This document shows, piece by piece, positions 47,001 through 59,000 of a DNA stretch of 64,000 nucleotides. Within the stretch, counting starts at the first letter, position 1; each line of letters begins with the position of its first letter. The notes below the pieces were generated by a model. It saw only the letters and a list, made by a program, of their open reading frames with translations, searched no databases and was not told where the DNA came from. The position numbers and the translations under genes were made by a program. This stretch comes from CATQHD01 sp965202675 (GTDB taxonomy: Bacteria; Actinomycetota; Acidimicrobiia; Spongiisociales; Spongiisociaceae). Where the stretch lies: positions 186,001 through 250,000 of the forward strand of contig OZ241842.1 of the NCBI GenBank assembly GCA_965202675.1, written 5' to 3'.

Positions 47001-50000
47001 AGACCTCGATCGGGGAGGGGGCGGCGAGCCGGTCGGTGAAGGTAACCGCGACGGTGGCGGGGTCGCTGACCGTAGAAGCCGACACCGCGGTGAGCGTCGC
47101 GGTGGGCGCCGGCACCGCCGAGTCGTCCGATTACTCCATCCCGGCGGACGAAGCGTCCTTCGATGTGGTGATCGCGGCCGGTACGGGCGCGAAGTCGGGA
47201 ACGTTCACCCTGACCACGAACACGGACAACCTGATAGGCGAGGCGGACGCCTTGTCGATCACCGGTTCGGCCTCGGGATTCACGGTCAACGGGGCGGCCC
47301 TGACGATCAGCGAAACCGGGACCATCGACCTGTCTGTGGACGCCGACGGCGGCGCTCAGGGGTCGCAGACCTCTATCGCCGAAGGCGTGTCGGGCCGGTC
47401 GGTGACGGTGACGGCTTCGGCGGCGGGGGGCGCTTCGTTGGAGGCGGAGACCACGGTGTCGGTGTCGGTTGCCGCCGGCACCGCAGAAGGGTCCGATTAT
47501 TCGATTCCGTCCGGCCAGGACACCTTCGATATAACGATTGCGGCGGGGGCGTCGTCCGGGTCGGGGACGTTCACGCTGACTACGAACTCGGACAGTGCGG
47601 CGGGCGAGGCGGACGCCCTGTCGATCACGGGTTCGGCTTCGGGTTTCACGGTCAACGGGGCGTCGTTGACGATCGGCGATTCGGACGCGGCGACCGTCGA
47701 CTTGTCGGTAGATGCGGACAGCAGCACGCCGGGGCCGCAGGCTTCGCTGGCGGAGGGCGTGTCGGGCCGTTCGGTGAAAGTAACCGCGACGGTGGCGGGG
47801 GGCGCTTCGTTGGAGGCGGAGACCACGGTGTCGGTGTCGGTGGCCGCCGGTACGGCCGAGGCGTCGGATTATTCGATTCCGTCGGGCCAGGACACGTTTG
47901 ATGTAACGATTGCGGCGGGCGGGTCGTCGGGGTCGGGGACGTTCACGCTGAGCACATTGGACGACCGCGTTGCGGCGGAAGCGGATGCGTTGTCGATCAC
48001 GGGTTCGGCTTCGGGTTTCACGGTCAACGGGGCGTCGTTGACGATCGGCGATTCGGACGCGGCTGCCATCGATTTGTCGGTGGACGCGGACGGCAACACG
48101 CCGGGGCCGCAGGCTTCGCTGGCGGAGGGCGTGTCAAACCGGTCGGTAAAGGTGACGGCTTCGGCGGCGGGGGGCGCTTCGTTGGAGGCGGAGACCACGG
48201 TGTCGGTGTCGGTGGCCGCCGGTACGGCCGAGGCGTCGGATTATTCGATTCCGTCGGGCCAGGACACGTTTGATGTGACGATCGCGGCGGGCGGGTCGTC
48301 GGGGTCCGGAACGTTCACTCTGACCACCCGCTCGGACAGCGTGGTGGGCGAGGCGGATGCGTTGTCGGTCGGGGGTTCGGCTTCGGGTTTCACGGTCAAC
48401 GGGGCTTCGTTGACGATCACCGGTTCGGGGAGCATCGGCTTGTCTGTGGACGCCGACGGCGGAACCCCGAACGCTCAGACCTCCATCGCCGAAGGGGTGT
48501 CGAACCGGACGGTTACGGTTACCGCAGCGGCGGCGGGGGGAGCGACCGTGGAGGCGGAGACGGTGGTGTCGGTGTCGGTGGCCGCCGGTACGGCCGAGGC
48601 GTCGGATTATTCGATTCCGTCGGGCCAGGATACGTTCGATGTAACGATTGCGGCGGGCGGGTCTTCGGGGTCGGGAACGTTCACGCTGACCACTTTGGAC
48701 GACAGCGTTGCGGCGGAGGCGGACGCCCTGTCTATTACGGGTTCCACTGCGACGGCCGGGCTGACGATAACCTCCGCCTCGTTGACGATCGGCGACTCCG
48801 ACGCTGCGGCCGTCGACCTGTCGGTGGACGCGGACGGCAGCACCCAGGGAGCGCAGACTTCGATCGCCGAAGGGGTGTCGAACCGGTCGGTGAAGGTGAC
48901 GGCGGCGGTGTCCGGCGGGGCGGCTTTGGAGTCGGCTGCGACCGTGAGCGTTGCGGTGGGGCGGGGTACGGCGGAGGCTTCCGATTATTCGATTCCGTCG
49001 GGCCAGGATTCGTTCGATGTAACGATTGCGGCGGGTGCGTCGTCGGGGTCGGGGACGTTCACGCTTACTACCAATACGGACAGCGTGGCGGCCGAGGCGG
49101 ATGCGTTGTCTATTACGGGTTCGGCTTCCGGTTTCACGGTCAACTCGGCTTCGCTCGATATCGGCGGCGGCGGGGCCATCGACTTGTCCGTGGACGCGGA
49201 CGGCAACACCGGGGGGGATCAGACCTCACTGGCGGAGGGAATATCGAACCGGCCGGTGAAGGTAACCGCGTCGGTGGCGGGCGGCGGCACCGTCGAGGCC
49301 GAGACGACGATTGCGGTGTCGATTTCCGCGGGCACCGCCGAGGCCGGGGACTACTCGATCTCGGCCGGCCAGAGCACATTCGATCTGGTCATCGCAGCGG
49401 GTACGGGGTCGAAGTCGGGGACGTTCACCCTCACCACCAACACCGACGCCGTTATATCAGAGGTAGACGCCCTGGCCGTAGGCGGTTCGGCGCCGGGCGC
49501 AACCGTCAACGGAGCTTCGTTGACGATTACCGACGACGGAACCATCGACCTGTCGGTGGATACGGACGCCGGCACCGAGGGGGCGCAGACCGCTGTCGCC
49601 GAAGGGGCGGCGAACAGGACGGTGAAGGTAACCGCGGCGGTGCCGGGCGGCGGGACCGCCGAGACGGAGACGACGGTGTCGGTATCGGTGGCCGCCGGTA
49701 CGGCCGAGGCGTCGGATTATTCGATTCCGGCCGGCCAGGATACGTTCGATCTGGTCATCGCAGCGGGTACGGGGTCGAAGTCGGGGACGTTCACGCTCAC
49801 CGCCAACACCGACACGGTTATATCAGAGGTAGACGCCCTGGCCGTAGGCGGTTCGGCGCCGGGCGTCACGGTCAACGGGGCCTCCATCGAAATCACCGGC
49901 GCCGGAACCATCGACCTGTCTGTAGACGCCGACGGCGGGACCCAGGGCGCGCAGACCTCTATCGCCGAGGGGATATCGAACCGGTCGGTTACCGTCACTG

Positions 50001-53000
50001 CGGCCGCGGCGGGCGGCGGGACCGTCGAGGCCGAGACCACGGTGTCGGTGACGGTGTCTGAAGGCACCGCCGAGGCCGGGGACTATTCGATTCCATCCGG
50101 CCAGGATTCGTTCGATGTAACGATTGCGGCGGGCGGGTCGTCCGGGTCGGGAACCTTCACCCTGACCACGGTGGACGACAGTGTGGTTGCCGAGGCGGAC
50201 GCCTTGTCGATTGCCGGTTCCACCCAGACGGCCGGGCTGACGGTCAACTCGGCGCCGCTCACCCTCAGCGACTCCGATACGGCGGCCGTCGGCTTGTCTG
50301 TTGACGCGGACGGCGGTGCCCAGGGCGCGCAGACCTCCATCGCCGAAGGCGTATCGAACCGTTCGGTGAAGGTAACCGCAACGGTGGCCGGCTCGCTGAC
50401 CGTGGAGTCTGACGCCGCGGTGAGCATTACCGTAGAGAAAGGCACGGCGGAGTCTTCGGATTATTCGATTCCGTCCGGCCAGGATTCGTTCGATGTAACG
50501 ATTGCGGCGGGCGGGTCGTCGGGGTCGGCGACGTTCACTCTGACCACGGCGGACGACAGTGTGGCGGCCGAGGCCGACGCCTTGTCTATAACGGGTTCAA
50601 CCTCGGCGGCGGGGCTGACGGTCGGCTCGGCTTCGTTGACGATCGGCGATTCGGACGCCGCGGCCATCGACTTGTCTGTAGACGCCGACGGCGGGACCCA
50701 GGGGGCGCAGACCTCGCTGGCGGAGGGTGTATTGAACCGTTCGGTGACGGTTACCGCGACGGCGGCGGGCGGCGCGGCCGTGGAGTCGGACACAACCGTG
50801 AGCGTTGCGGTGGGGCGGGGTACGGCGGAGGCTTCTGACTATTCGGTTACCGGCGGTTCGTTCGATGTAACGATTGCGGCGGGTGCGTCGTCGGGGTCGG
50901 GGACGTTCACGCTTACCACCAATACGGACAGCGTGGCGGCCGAGGCGGATGCGTTGTCTATTACGGGTTCGGCTTCGGGATTCACGGTCAACCCGGCTTC
51001 GCTCGACATCGGCGGCGTCGGGACCATCGACCTGTCTGTGGACGCGGACGGCAACACCGGCGGGGATCAGACTTCCCTGGGGGAGGGGATCTCGAACCGG
51101 CCGGTGAAAGCAACGGCGGCGGTGACGGGCGGCGGGACCGTCGAGAAGCAGACCACGGTGTCGGTGTCGGTGGCCGCCGGTACGGCCGAATCGTCCGATT
51201 ATTCGATTCCGTCGGGTCAGGACACGTTCGATATAACGATTCCGGCTGGCGGGTCGTCGGCCTCGCAGACCTTTACGCTGAGCACTCTGGACGACAACGT
51301 AACCGCCGAGGCGGACGCCCTTTCTGTAACCGGTTCCACGACGGCGGCGGGGGTGACCGTGAGCAGCGCCTCGCTGACGATCGGCGACTCGGACGCCGCG
51401 GCCATTGATCTGTCTGTTGACGCCGACGGCGGGACCCAGGGAGCGCAGACCTCGATCGCCGAAGGGATATCAAACCGGTCGGTAACGGTTACGGCGGCCG
51501 CGGCAGGCGGGGCGGCGGTGGAGTCGGCTGCGACCGTGAGCGTAACGGTGGGGCGGGGTACGGCGGAGGCGTCCGATTATTCGGTCACGGGCGGTTCGTT
51601 CGATATAACGATTGCGGCGGGTACGGGGTCGAAGTCGGGGACCTTCACGCTGACCACCAATACCGACGCCGTTGTATCCGAGGCGGACGCCCTGGCCGTC
51701 GGCGGAACCGCTTCGGGCTTCACGGTCAACGGGGCGTCGCTGACGATCGGCGATTCGGGAACGGTGGACCTGACGGTTGACGCGGACAGCGGAACGGAAG
51801 GCGCCCAGACCTCGATCGCCGAGGGTGTGTCCAACCGGACGGTTACCGTTACCGCGGCGGTGTCCGGCGGAGGGACGGCGGAGACGGACATGACGGTGTC
51901 GGTGTCGGTTGGGGCGGGCACCGCGGAGGAATCCGATTACTCGGTTACGGGCGGTTCGTTCGATATAACGATTGCGGCGGGTACGGGGTCGAAGTCGGGG
52001 ACGTTCACCCTTTCCACAACGGACGACGAGGTGGCGGGCGAGACCGACGCGTTGAAGATCACCGGCTCGGCGTCGGCGGCGGGGGTAACGGTAAACAGCG
52101 CCTCGTTGTCGATCGAAGACGGCGACGGCGCCCCGACGGTCATCGACCTCTCGGTGGACGCGGACGGCGGAACCCAGGGCGCCCAGACCTCGCTCGGAGA
52201 GGGAATATCGGGCCGGACCGTTACGGTCACCGCCGCGCTGGCGGGTTCGACCACTCTGGCGGCGGACACCACCGTCACGGTAACCGTCGGGTCGGGTACG
52301 GCGGAGTCTTCCGATTATTCGATTCCGTCCGGCCAGGACTCGTTCGATGTAACGATTGCGGCGGGCGCATCGTCGGGGTCGGCGACGTTTACGTTGACAA
52401 CCAACTCGGACAATGTGGCGGCCGAGACGGATGCCCTCTCGATCACGGGCGCGGCCGGCGACGGGTTTACCGTCAACGGAGCAACGTTGACGATTTCCGA
52501 CGCCGAAACGGTCGTCCTGTCGGTGGACGCCGACGGCGGGACCCCGAACGATCAGACCTCAATAGCCGAAGGGATAACGGGCCGGTCGGTGACGGTTACC
52601 GCGGCCGTGTCCGGCGGCGGAACCGTAGAAGCCGCCGCAACCGTCAGCGTCGTCGTGGCCGCCGGTACGGCGGAGGCGTCCGACTACTCGCTCGAAGTAG
52701 ACGGGGGAGGAACCTGCGCCGCGTGCACCGCGGTTGCCGACGGGTCGGCCGGCAAATACGAGGACATGAAGTTCGATCTGGTCATAGCGGCCGGCTCGGG
52801 CAGCAAGTCGGGGGTGTTCGTTCTGAATACGGCCGACGATGATACGGCGGGCGAGGCGGACGCCCTGTCGATCACCGGTTCCACGACGGCGGCGGGGGTT
52901 TCGGTCAGCGGGGCGTCCTTGACGATCAACGACGGGGACGCGTTGGCGATCGACCTGTCGGTGGACGCCGACGGCGGAACCGAAGGGGCGCAGACCTCCA

Positions 53001-56000
53001 TAGACGAGGGAGTGTCTTCCCGGTCGGTGTCGGTTACCGCCGCGGCGGCGGATTCCCTGACCGTCGAAGCGGCCGCCGCGGTGCGGATAACGGTGGCTGC
53101 GGGCACGGCGGAGGCGTCCGATTATTCGATCACGGCCGGCGAGGAGACCTTTGATGTGGAGATAGCGGCCGGCGCCGGTTCCGGGTCGGGTTCCTTTACC
53201 CTGACGACGGCGAACGACAACGTAGCCGGCGAGTCGGACGTCCTGGCCGTCAGCGGCGCCTCGGGTTCGCTGACGGTAAACGGGGCGTCGCTGACGATCA
53301 ACGACGCCGACACGGCGGACACCATCGACCTCAGCGTCGACAAGACGAGCATAAGGGAGGGCCAGACCGAGACGGTTACGGTAACCGCCCAGCTGGCCGA
53401 TTCCCTGGTGCTCGAAGGCGCGGCGCTGTCGGTTCCGGTGGTGATCCAGGACGGGTCCACGAACGGGTCGGCGGATTACACGGCGACGCCTTCGAGTTTC
53501 AGCTTGACGATCGCGGCGGGCGCCGGATCCGAGTCGGGAACCTTCACCCTGGCGGCGGCCTCCGACAACCTGCTCCCCGAGGACGAGGCGGTGATGGTGG
53601 CCGGAGGGTCGTTGGCCGGCTATACGATCAACTCGACCGCGGTGTCGATCACCGATGTAGGAAGGGCTGTACTGAGAAGGGTGTCGGGCGGCGTGATCAA
53701 TCTTTCGGTGGATGCGGATCCGGCGGCGGGCCGGCAGACCTCGATCGCCGAGGGGATAACGAACCGGGAGGTGACGGTAACCGCGGCGGTGAACGGCGGC
53801 GCCAACCTCAGTGCGGAAACCACGATCTCGGTGTCGGTGGGGGCGGGTACGGCGGAGGCGGACGATTACACCATCCCGGCCGGCGAGGAGACCTTCGATG
53901 TGGTGATCGCGGCGGGGTCGTCGTCGGGGTCGGGGACTTTCACGATCACAACCAACACCGACCGCTTGGCGGCGGAGGCGGACGCGTTGTCGATCACGGG
54001 TTCGACCTCCGTGGTGGGTTTCACGATCAATGCGGCATCGCTGGCCATCAGCGATTCGGAGACGGTGGATCTGTCCGTAGACGCCGACGGCGGAACCCCG
54101 GGCGCCCAGGCCTCGATTGACGAAGGGGTGACGAACCGGACGGTTACGGTAACGGCGTCGGTGGCGGGCGGCGTGCCCGCGGCGGGAAACACGACGATTT
54201 CGGTGTCGGTGGGGGCGGGTACGGCGGAGGCGGACGATTACACCATCCCGGCCGGCGAGGAGACCTTCGATGTGGTGATCGCGGCGGGGTCGTCGTCGGG
54301 GTCGGGCACCTTCACGCTGTCGACGGCGGACGACAGTGTGGCGGCCGAGGCCGATGCGTTGTCGATCAGCGGTTCTTCCACCGTATCGGGGCTCACCGTC
54401 AACTCGGCTTCGTTGACGATCGGCGATTCGGACGCGACCATCGATCTGTCGGTGGACGCCGACGGCGGGACCCCGGGCGCCCAGACCTCCATCGCCGAAG
54501 GGATAACCGGCCGGACCGTGACGGTTACGGCGTCCCTCCCCGGCAACGGAACGGCGGAAGCGGAGATGACCGTTTCGGTGTCGGCGGCGGCCGGTACAGC
54601 GGAGGCGTCCGATTATTCGATTCCTTCCGGCCAGGACGCGTTCGATGTGACCATTGCGGCGGGGGCGTCGTCGGGGTCGGGGACGTTCACGCTGACCACC
54701 AATACCGACAGCATTACAGCCGAGGACGACGCGTTGTCGATCACGGGCTCGGCTTCTGGTTTCACGGTCAACAGCGCGTCGTTGACTATCGGCGATTCGG
54801 GAACGGTGAATCTGTCGGTGGACGCCGACGGCGGTACGCCGAACGCTCAGACCTCCATCGCCGAAGGGGCGACCAACCGGACGGTTACGGTTACGGCTTC
54901 GGTGGCGGGCGGCGCGACCGTGGAAGCCGAAACAACGATCTCGGTGTCGGCGGCGGCCGGCACCGCAGAGGCATCCGATTATTCGATCCCGAACGGCGAA
55001 GAAACCTTCGATCTGGTGATCCCGGCGGGCGGATCCTCGAAGTCGGGCACCTTCACCCTGTCGACCACGGACGACAACGTGACGGGCGAGGCGGACGCCC
55101 TGTCGATCGGCGGTTCAACCGCCGCGGCGGGGCTGACGGTCAACTCGGCCTCGCTCACTATCGGCGATTCCGACGCGGCGGTCATCGACCTGTCGGTAGA
55201 CGCGGACAGCGCATCCGGGACACAGAACAAGATAGCCGAGGGTGTATCGAACCGGACGGTGAAGGTAACCGCGACGGTGGCCGGGTCGCTGACCGTCGAG
55301 GCGGCCGCGACGGTGCGGGTGTCGGTTGGGGCCGGTACGGCGGAATCGTCCGATTATTCGATTCCTTCCGGCCAGGACGCCTTCAATGTGACCATTGCGG
55401 CGGGCGGGTCGTCGGGGTCGGGGACGTTCACCCTGACCGCCAATACGGACACCAGGGTGGCCGAGGAAGACGCGTTGTCGATCACGGGTTCGGCTTCGGG
55501 TTTCACCGTCAACGCCGCGACGCTGACCATCGTCGATTCCAACACGGTCGACCTGTCGGTGGACGCCGACGGCGGAACCGCGGGCGTCCAGACCTCGATC
55601 GCCGAAGGGGTGGACGACCGGACGGTAACGGTAACCGCGACCGTGGCCGGCGGCGGGACGGTGGAGGCGGAGACGACCATCTCGGTGTCGGTGGCGGCCG
55701 GTACGGCGGAGTCGTCGGATTATTCGATCTCGTCGGGTGAGGATTCGTTCGATGTAACGATTGCGGCGGGCGGCTCGTCGGCGTCGGGGACGTTCACTCT
55801 GACCACCAATACGGACAGCGTGACGGCCGAGGCGGACGCGTTGTCGATCACGGGCTCGGCCGACGGTTTCACGGTCAACGGTGCGTCGTTGACTATCGGC
55901 GATTCGGGAACGGTGGATCTGTCGGTGGATGCCGACGGCGGTACGCCGAACGCTCAGACCTCCATCGCCGAAGGAGCGGCGAACCGGACGGTTACGGTTA

Positions 56001-59000
56001 CGGCTTCGGTGGCGGGCGGCGCGACCGTGGAGGGCAGCACGACTATTTCGGTGTCGGTGGGGGCGGGTACGGCGGAGTCGTCGGATTATTCGATTCCGAA
56101 CGGCGGGGAGACCTTCGATCTGGTGATCCCGGCGGGCGGATCGTCGAAGTCGGGGACGTTCACCCTGTCGACCGCGGACGACAACGTGACGGGCGAGGCG
56201 GACGCCCTGTCGATCGGCGGTTCGACCGCCGCGGCGGGGCTGACGGTTAACTCGGCGTCGCTTACTATCGGCGATTCCGATACCGCGGCCATCGACCTGG
56301 CGGTGGACGCGGACAGCGCATCCGGCAACCAGGACTCGATCGGCGAAGGCGTTACCAACCGGACAGTGAAGGTAACCGCGACGGTGGCCGGGTCTTTGAC
56401 CGTCGAGGCCGACACGACGATTTCGGTGTCGGTGGGGCGGGGCACCGCAGAGGCGTCCGACTATTCGATTCCTACCGGCCAGCACGCCTTCGATGTGGTG
56501 ATCGCGGCGGGCGCAGGGTCGAAGTCGGGCACGTTCCCCCTCACCACCAACGACGACACCGTGGTGGCCGAGGACGATGTTCTGACCGTCGGCGGCGCGG
56601 CGCAGGGGTTCACGGTAACCGGAGCTTCATTGACGATCACCGGCGCCGGCGCGATCGGACTGTCGGTGGACGCCGACGGTGAAACGAACGGGGCGCAGAC
56701 CTCCATCGCCGAAGGGGCGGCGAACCGGACGGTTACGGTTACCGCTTCGGTGGCGGACGGCGCGACCGTGGAGGGCAACACGACTATCTCGGTGACGGTG
56801 GGGCGGGGCACGGCCGAGGCGTCCGATTATTCGATCCCTTCGGGCGAGGATTCGTTCGATGTAACCATTGCGGCGGGCGGGTCGTCGGGGTCGGCGGCGT
56901 TCACCCTGTCCACGGCGGACGACCGCGTGGTGGGCGAGGCCGACGCCCTGTCCATCAGCGGCTCCACCGCCGCGGCCGGAATAACAGTCAGCCCGGCGTC
57001 GCTGGAGATCGCCGATTCCGACCCGACCATCGTCCTGTCGGTGGACGCCGACGGCAACACAGACGGCAATCAGGCAACCATCGCCGAAGGGGCCGCAAAC
57101 AGGTCCGTAAGGGTTACCGCGGCGGCGTCCGGCGGCGTCTTCGAGTCGGAGACAACGGTGCGGGTGTCGGTGGGGCGGGGCACGGCGGAGTCGTCCGATT
57201 ATATGATTCCTTCCGGCCAGGAGTCCTTCGATATAACGATCGCGGCGGGGGCGGGGTCGAAGTCGGCGGCATTCACCCTGACCGCCTATACCGACAATGT
57301 GGTGGCCGAAGCGGACGCGTTGTCGATCGGCGGCGCCGCCTCCGGTTTCACGGTAACTCCGGCGTCTCTGACCATCACCGGCTCGGGAACCATCGCCCTG
57401 TCCGTCGACGCCGACGGCGAAACGAACGGGGCGCAGACCGCGATCGCCGAAGGCGCGGCCAACCGGACGGTGACGGTTACGGCGGCCGCGCCCGGCGGGG
57501 TCGTCGAGTCGGACACGAAGGTGTCCGTGTCGGTGTCGGGCGGCACGGCCCAGGCCGCCGATTATTCGATCCCCGACGGCGAGGAGACCTTCGATATAAC
57601 GATCGCGGCGGGCGGGTCGTCGGCGTCGGGTTCGTTCACCCTGTCGACCACGGACGACAACGTGGCCGGCGAGACGGAAGCGCTGTCCATCACCGGTTCG
57701 ACCGCGGCGGCGGGCATCAACGTGACCCCCGCGTCATTGACCATCACCGACGGGGACGCGGCGCCCACGAAGATCAACCTGAGCCTGGACGATTCGGAGG
57801 TGTCGGAGGGTCAGAGCGAGAGGATCACCATCACGGCCGGCCTGGCCGGGAATCTGGTGCTGCAGACGTCGGTTACGGTGGCGGTCGCGGTCACCGCCGA
57901 CGGATCGACCCAGGCCTCCGACTACACGGCTTCCCCGACCGATTTCGACATCGTCATCCCCGCAGGCCAGAACTCCAAGCAGGGGTCGTTCCTGCTGACC
58001 GCCAAGAACGACGACATAGCCGGGGAGAACGACCGGGTCAAGGTAACCGGAACCGCCTCCGGTTTCACCTTCAACGACCCGTTGTTGGTCAACATCGGCG
58101 ACACCGACCCGGACCCGTCCAGCATCCTGCTGAGCGCGGACCGCAGCTCCGTGAACGAGGGGGAAACCCAGACGGTCAAAGTAACCGCCGCCTTCAACGG
58201 TGCCAAATGGGCCGACACCACGATGGTGAAGATACAGGTGGCCGCCGGCACCGCCGAAGCCGACGATTACCAGGTGGACAGGTCGACCTTCACGGTGACC
58301 ATCAACAAGGAGACCCAACAGGCCGCCGGGACCTTCCGGCTGACCGCCAACCAGGACACGGTCCAGAACGAGGGCGACGAGTCGATCCGCATCACCGGCA
58401 GCGACGTCGGCGGCAGGTTCACCGTCGGCAGCGACAGCGTGACGATCGCAGACGCTTCGGCCGGTGATCCGCCCATCACGGTCACCCCGCCGGAGAACCC
58501 CCCCACCGTTGAGGAACCGCCTGTTGTAGACCCCCCGCCGCCTCCGCCGACGACGGTGGATCCCCCGCCGCCTCCGCCGCCCCCTGCCGACCCGCCCGCC
58601 GACCCCCCGCGCCCGGGCGGGGTAGACGGGCCGCCCGCTCCGGCCGCCGCCCCGTCTACGGATGCGAGCCTGCGGAGTCTGGCGATCGCCCCCGGCGTGC
58701 TGAGCCCGGCCTTCGCTCCGGCCGCGCTCGCGTACACCACCGAGGTTTCCGCCAGAGTCTGGACGGTGCAGGTAAACGCGGTTCCCAACGACCCGAAGGC
58801 AACGGTCAGGATCGGCGGCAAGATCGCGTCGGGCAGCCAGAACGTCTCGGTCGGCACCGGCGATGCGTCCATCTCGGTGCTCGTAACCGCCGAGGACGGC
58901 ATCACCACCCGCACCTATCGGGTGGCCGTCGGCAGGGGCGCGGGGGCCGGATTCGCCGACGCCCTGCCTTCGATGTCGGCCTGCGTGGGGCCGGCGCTCC

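Noticed and set aside
42590..56485. Tandem repeats in the giant gene considered as a CRISPR array or satellite
   Set aside because: Units are about 370 bp, in frame and encode a known fold; there are no short identical repeats with unique spacers.
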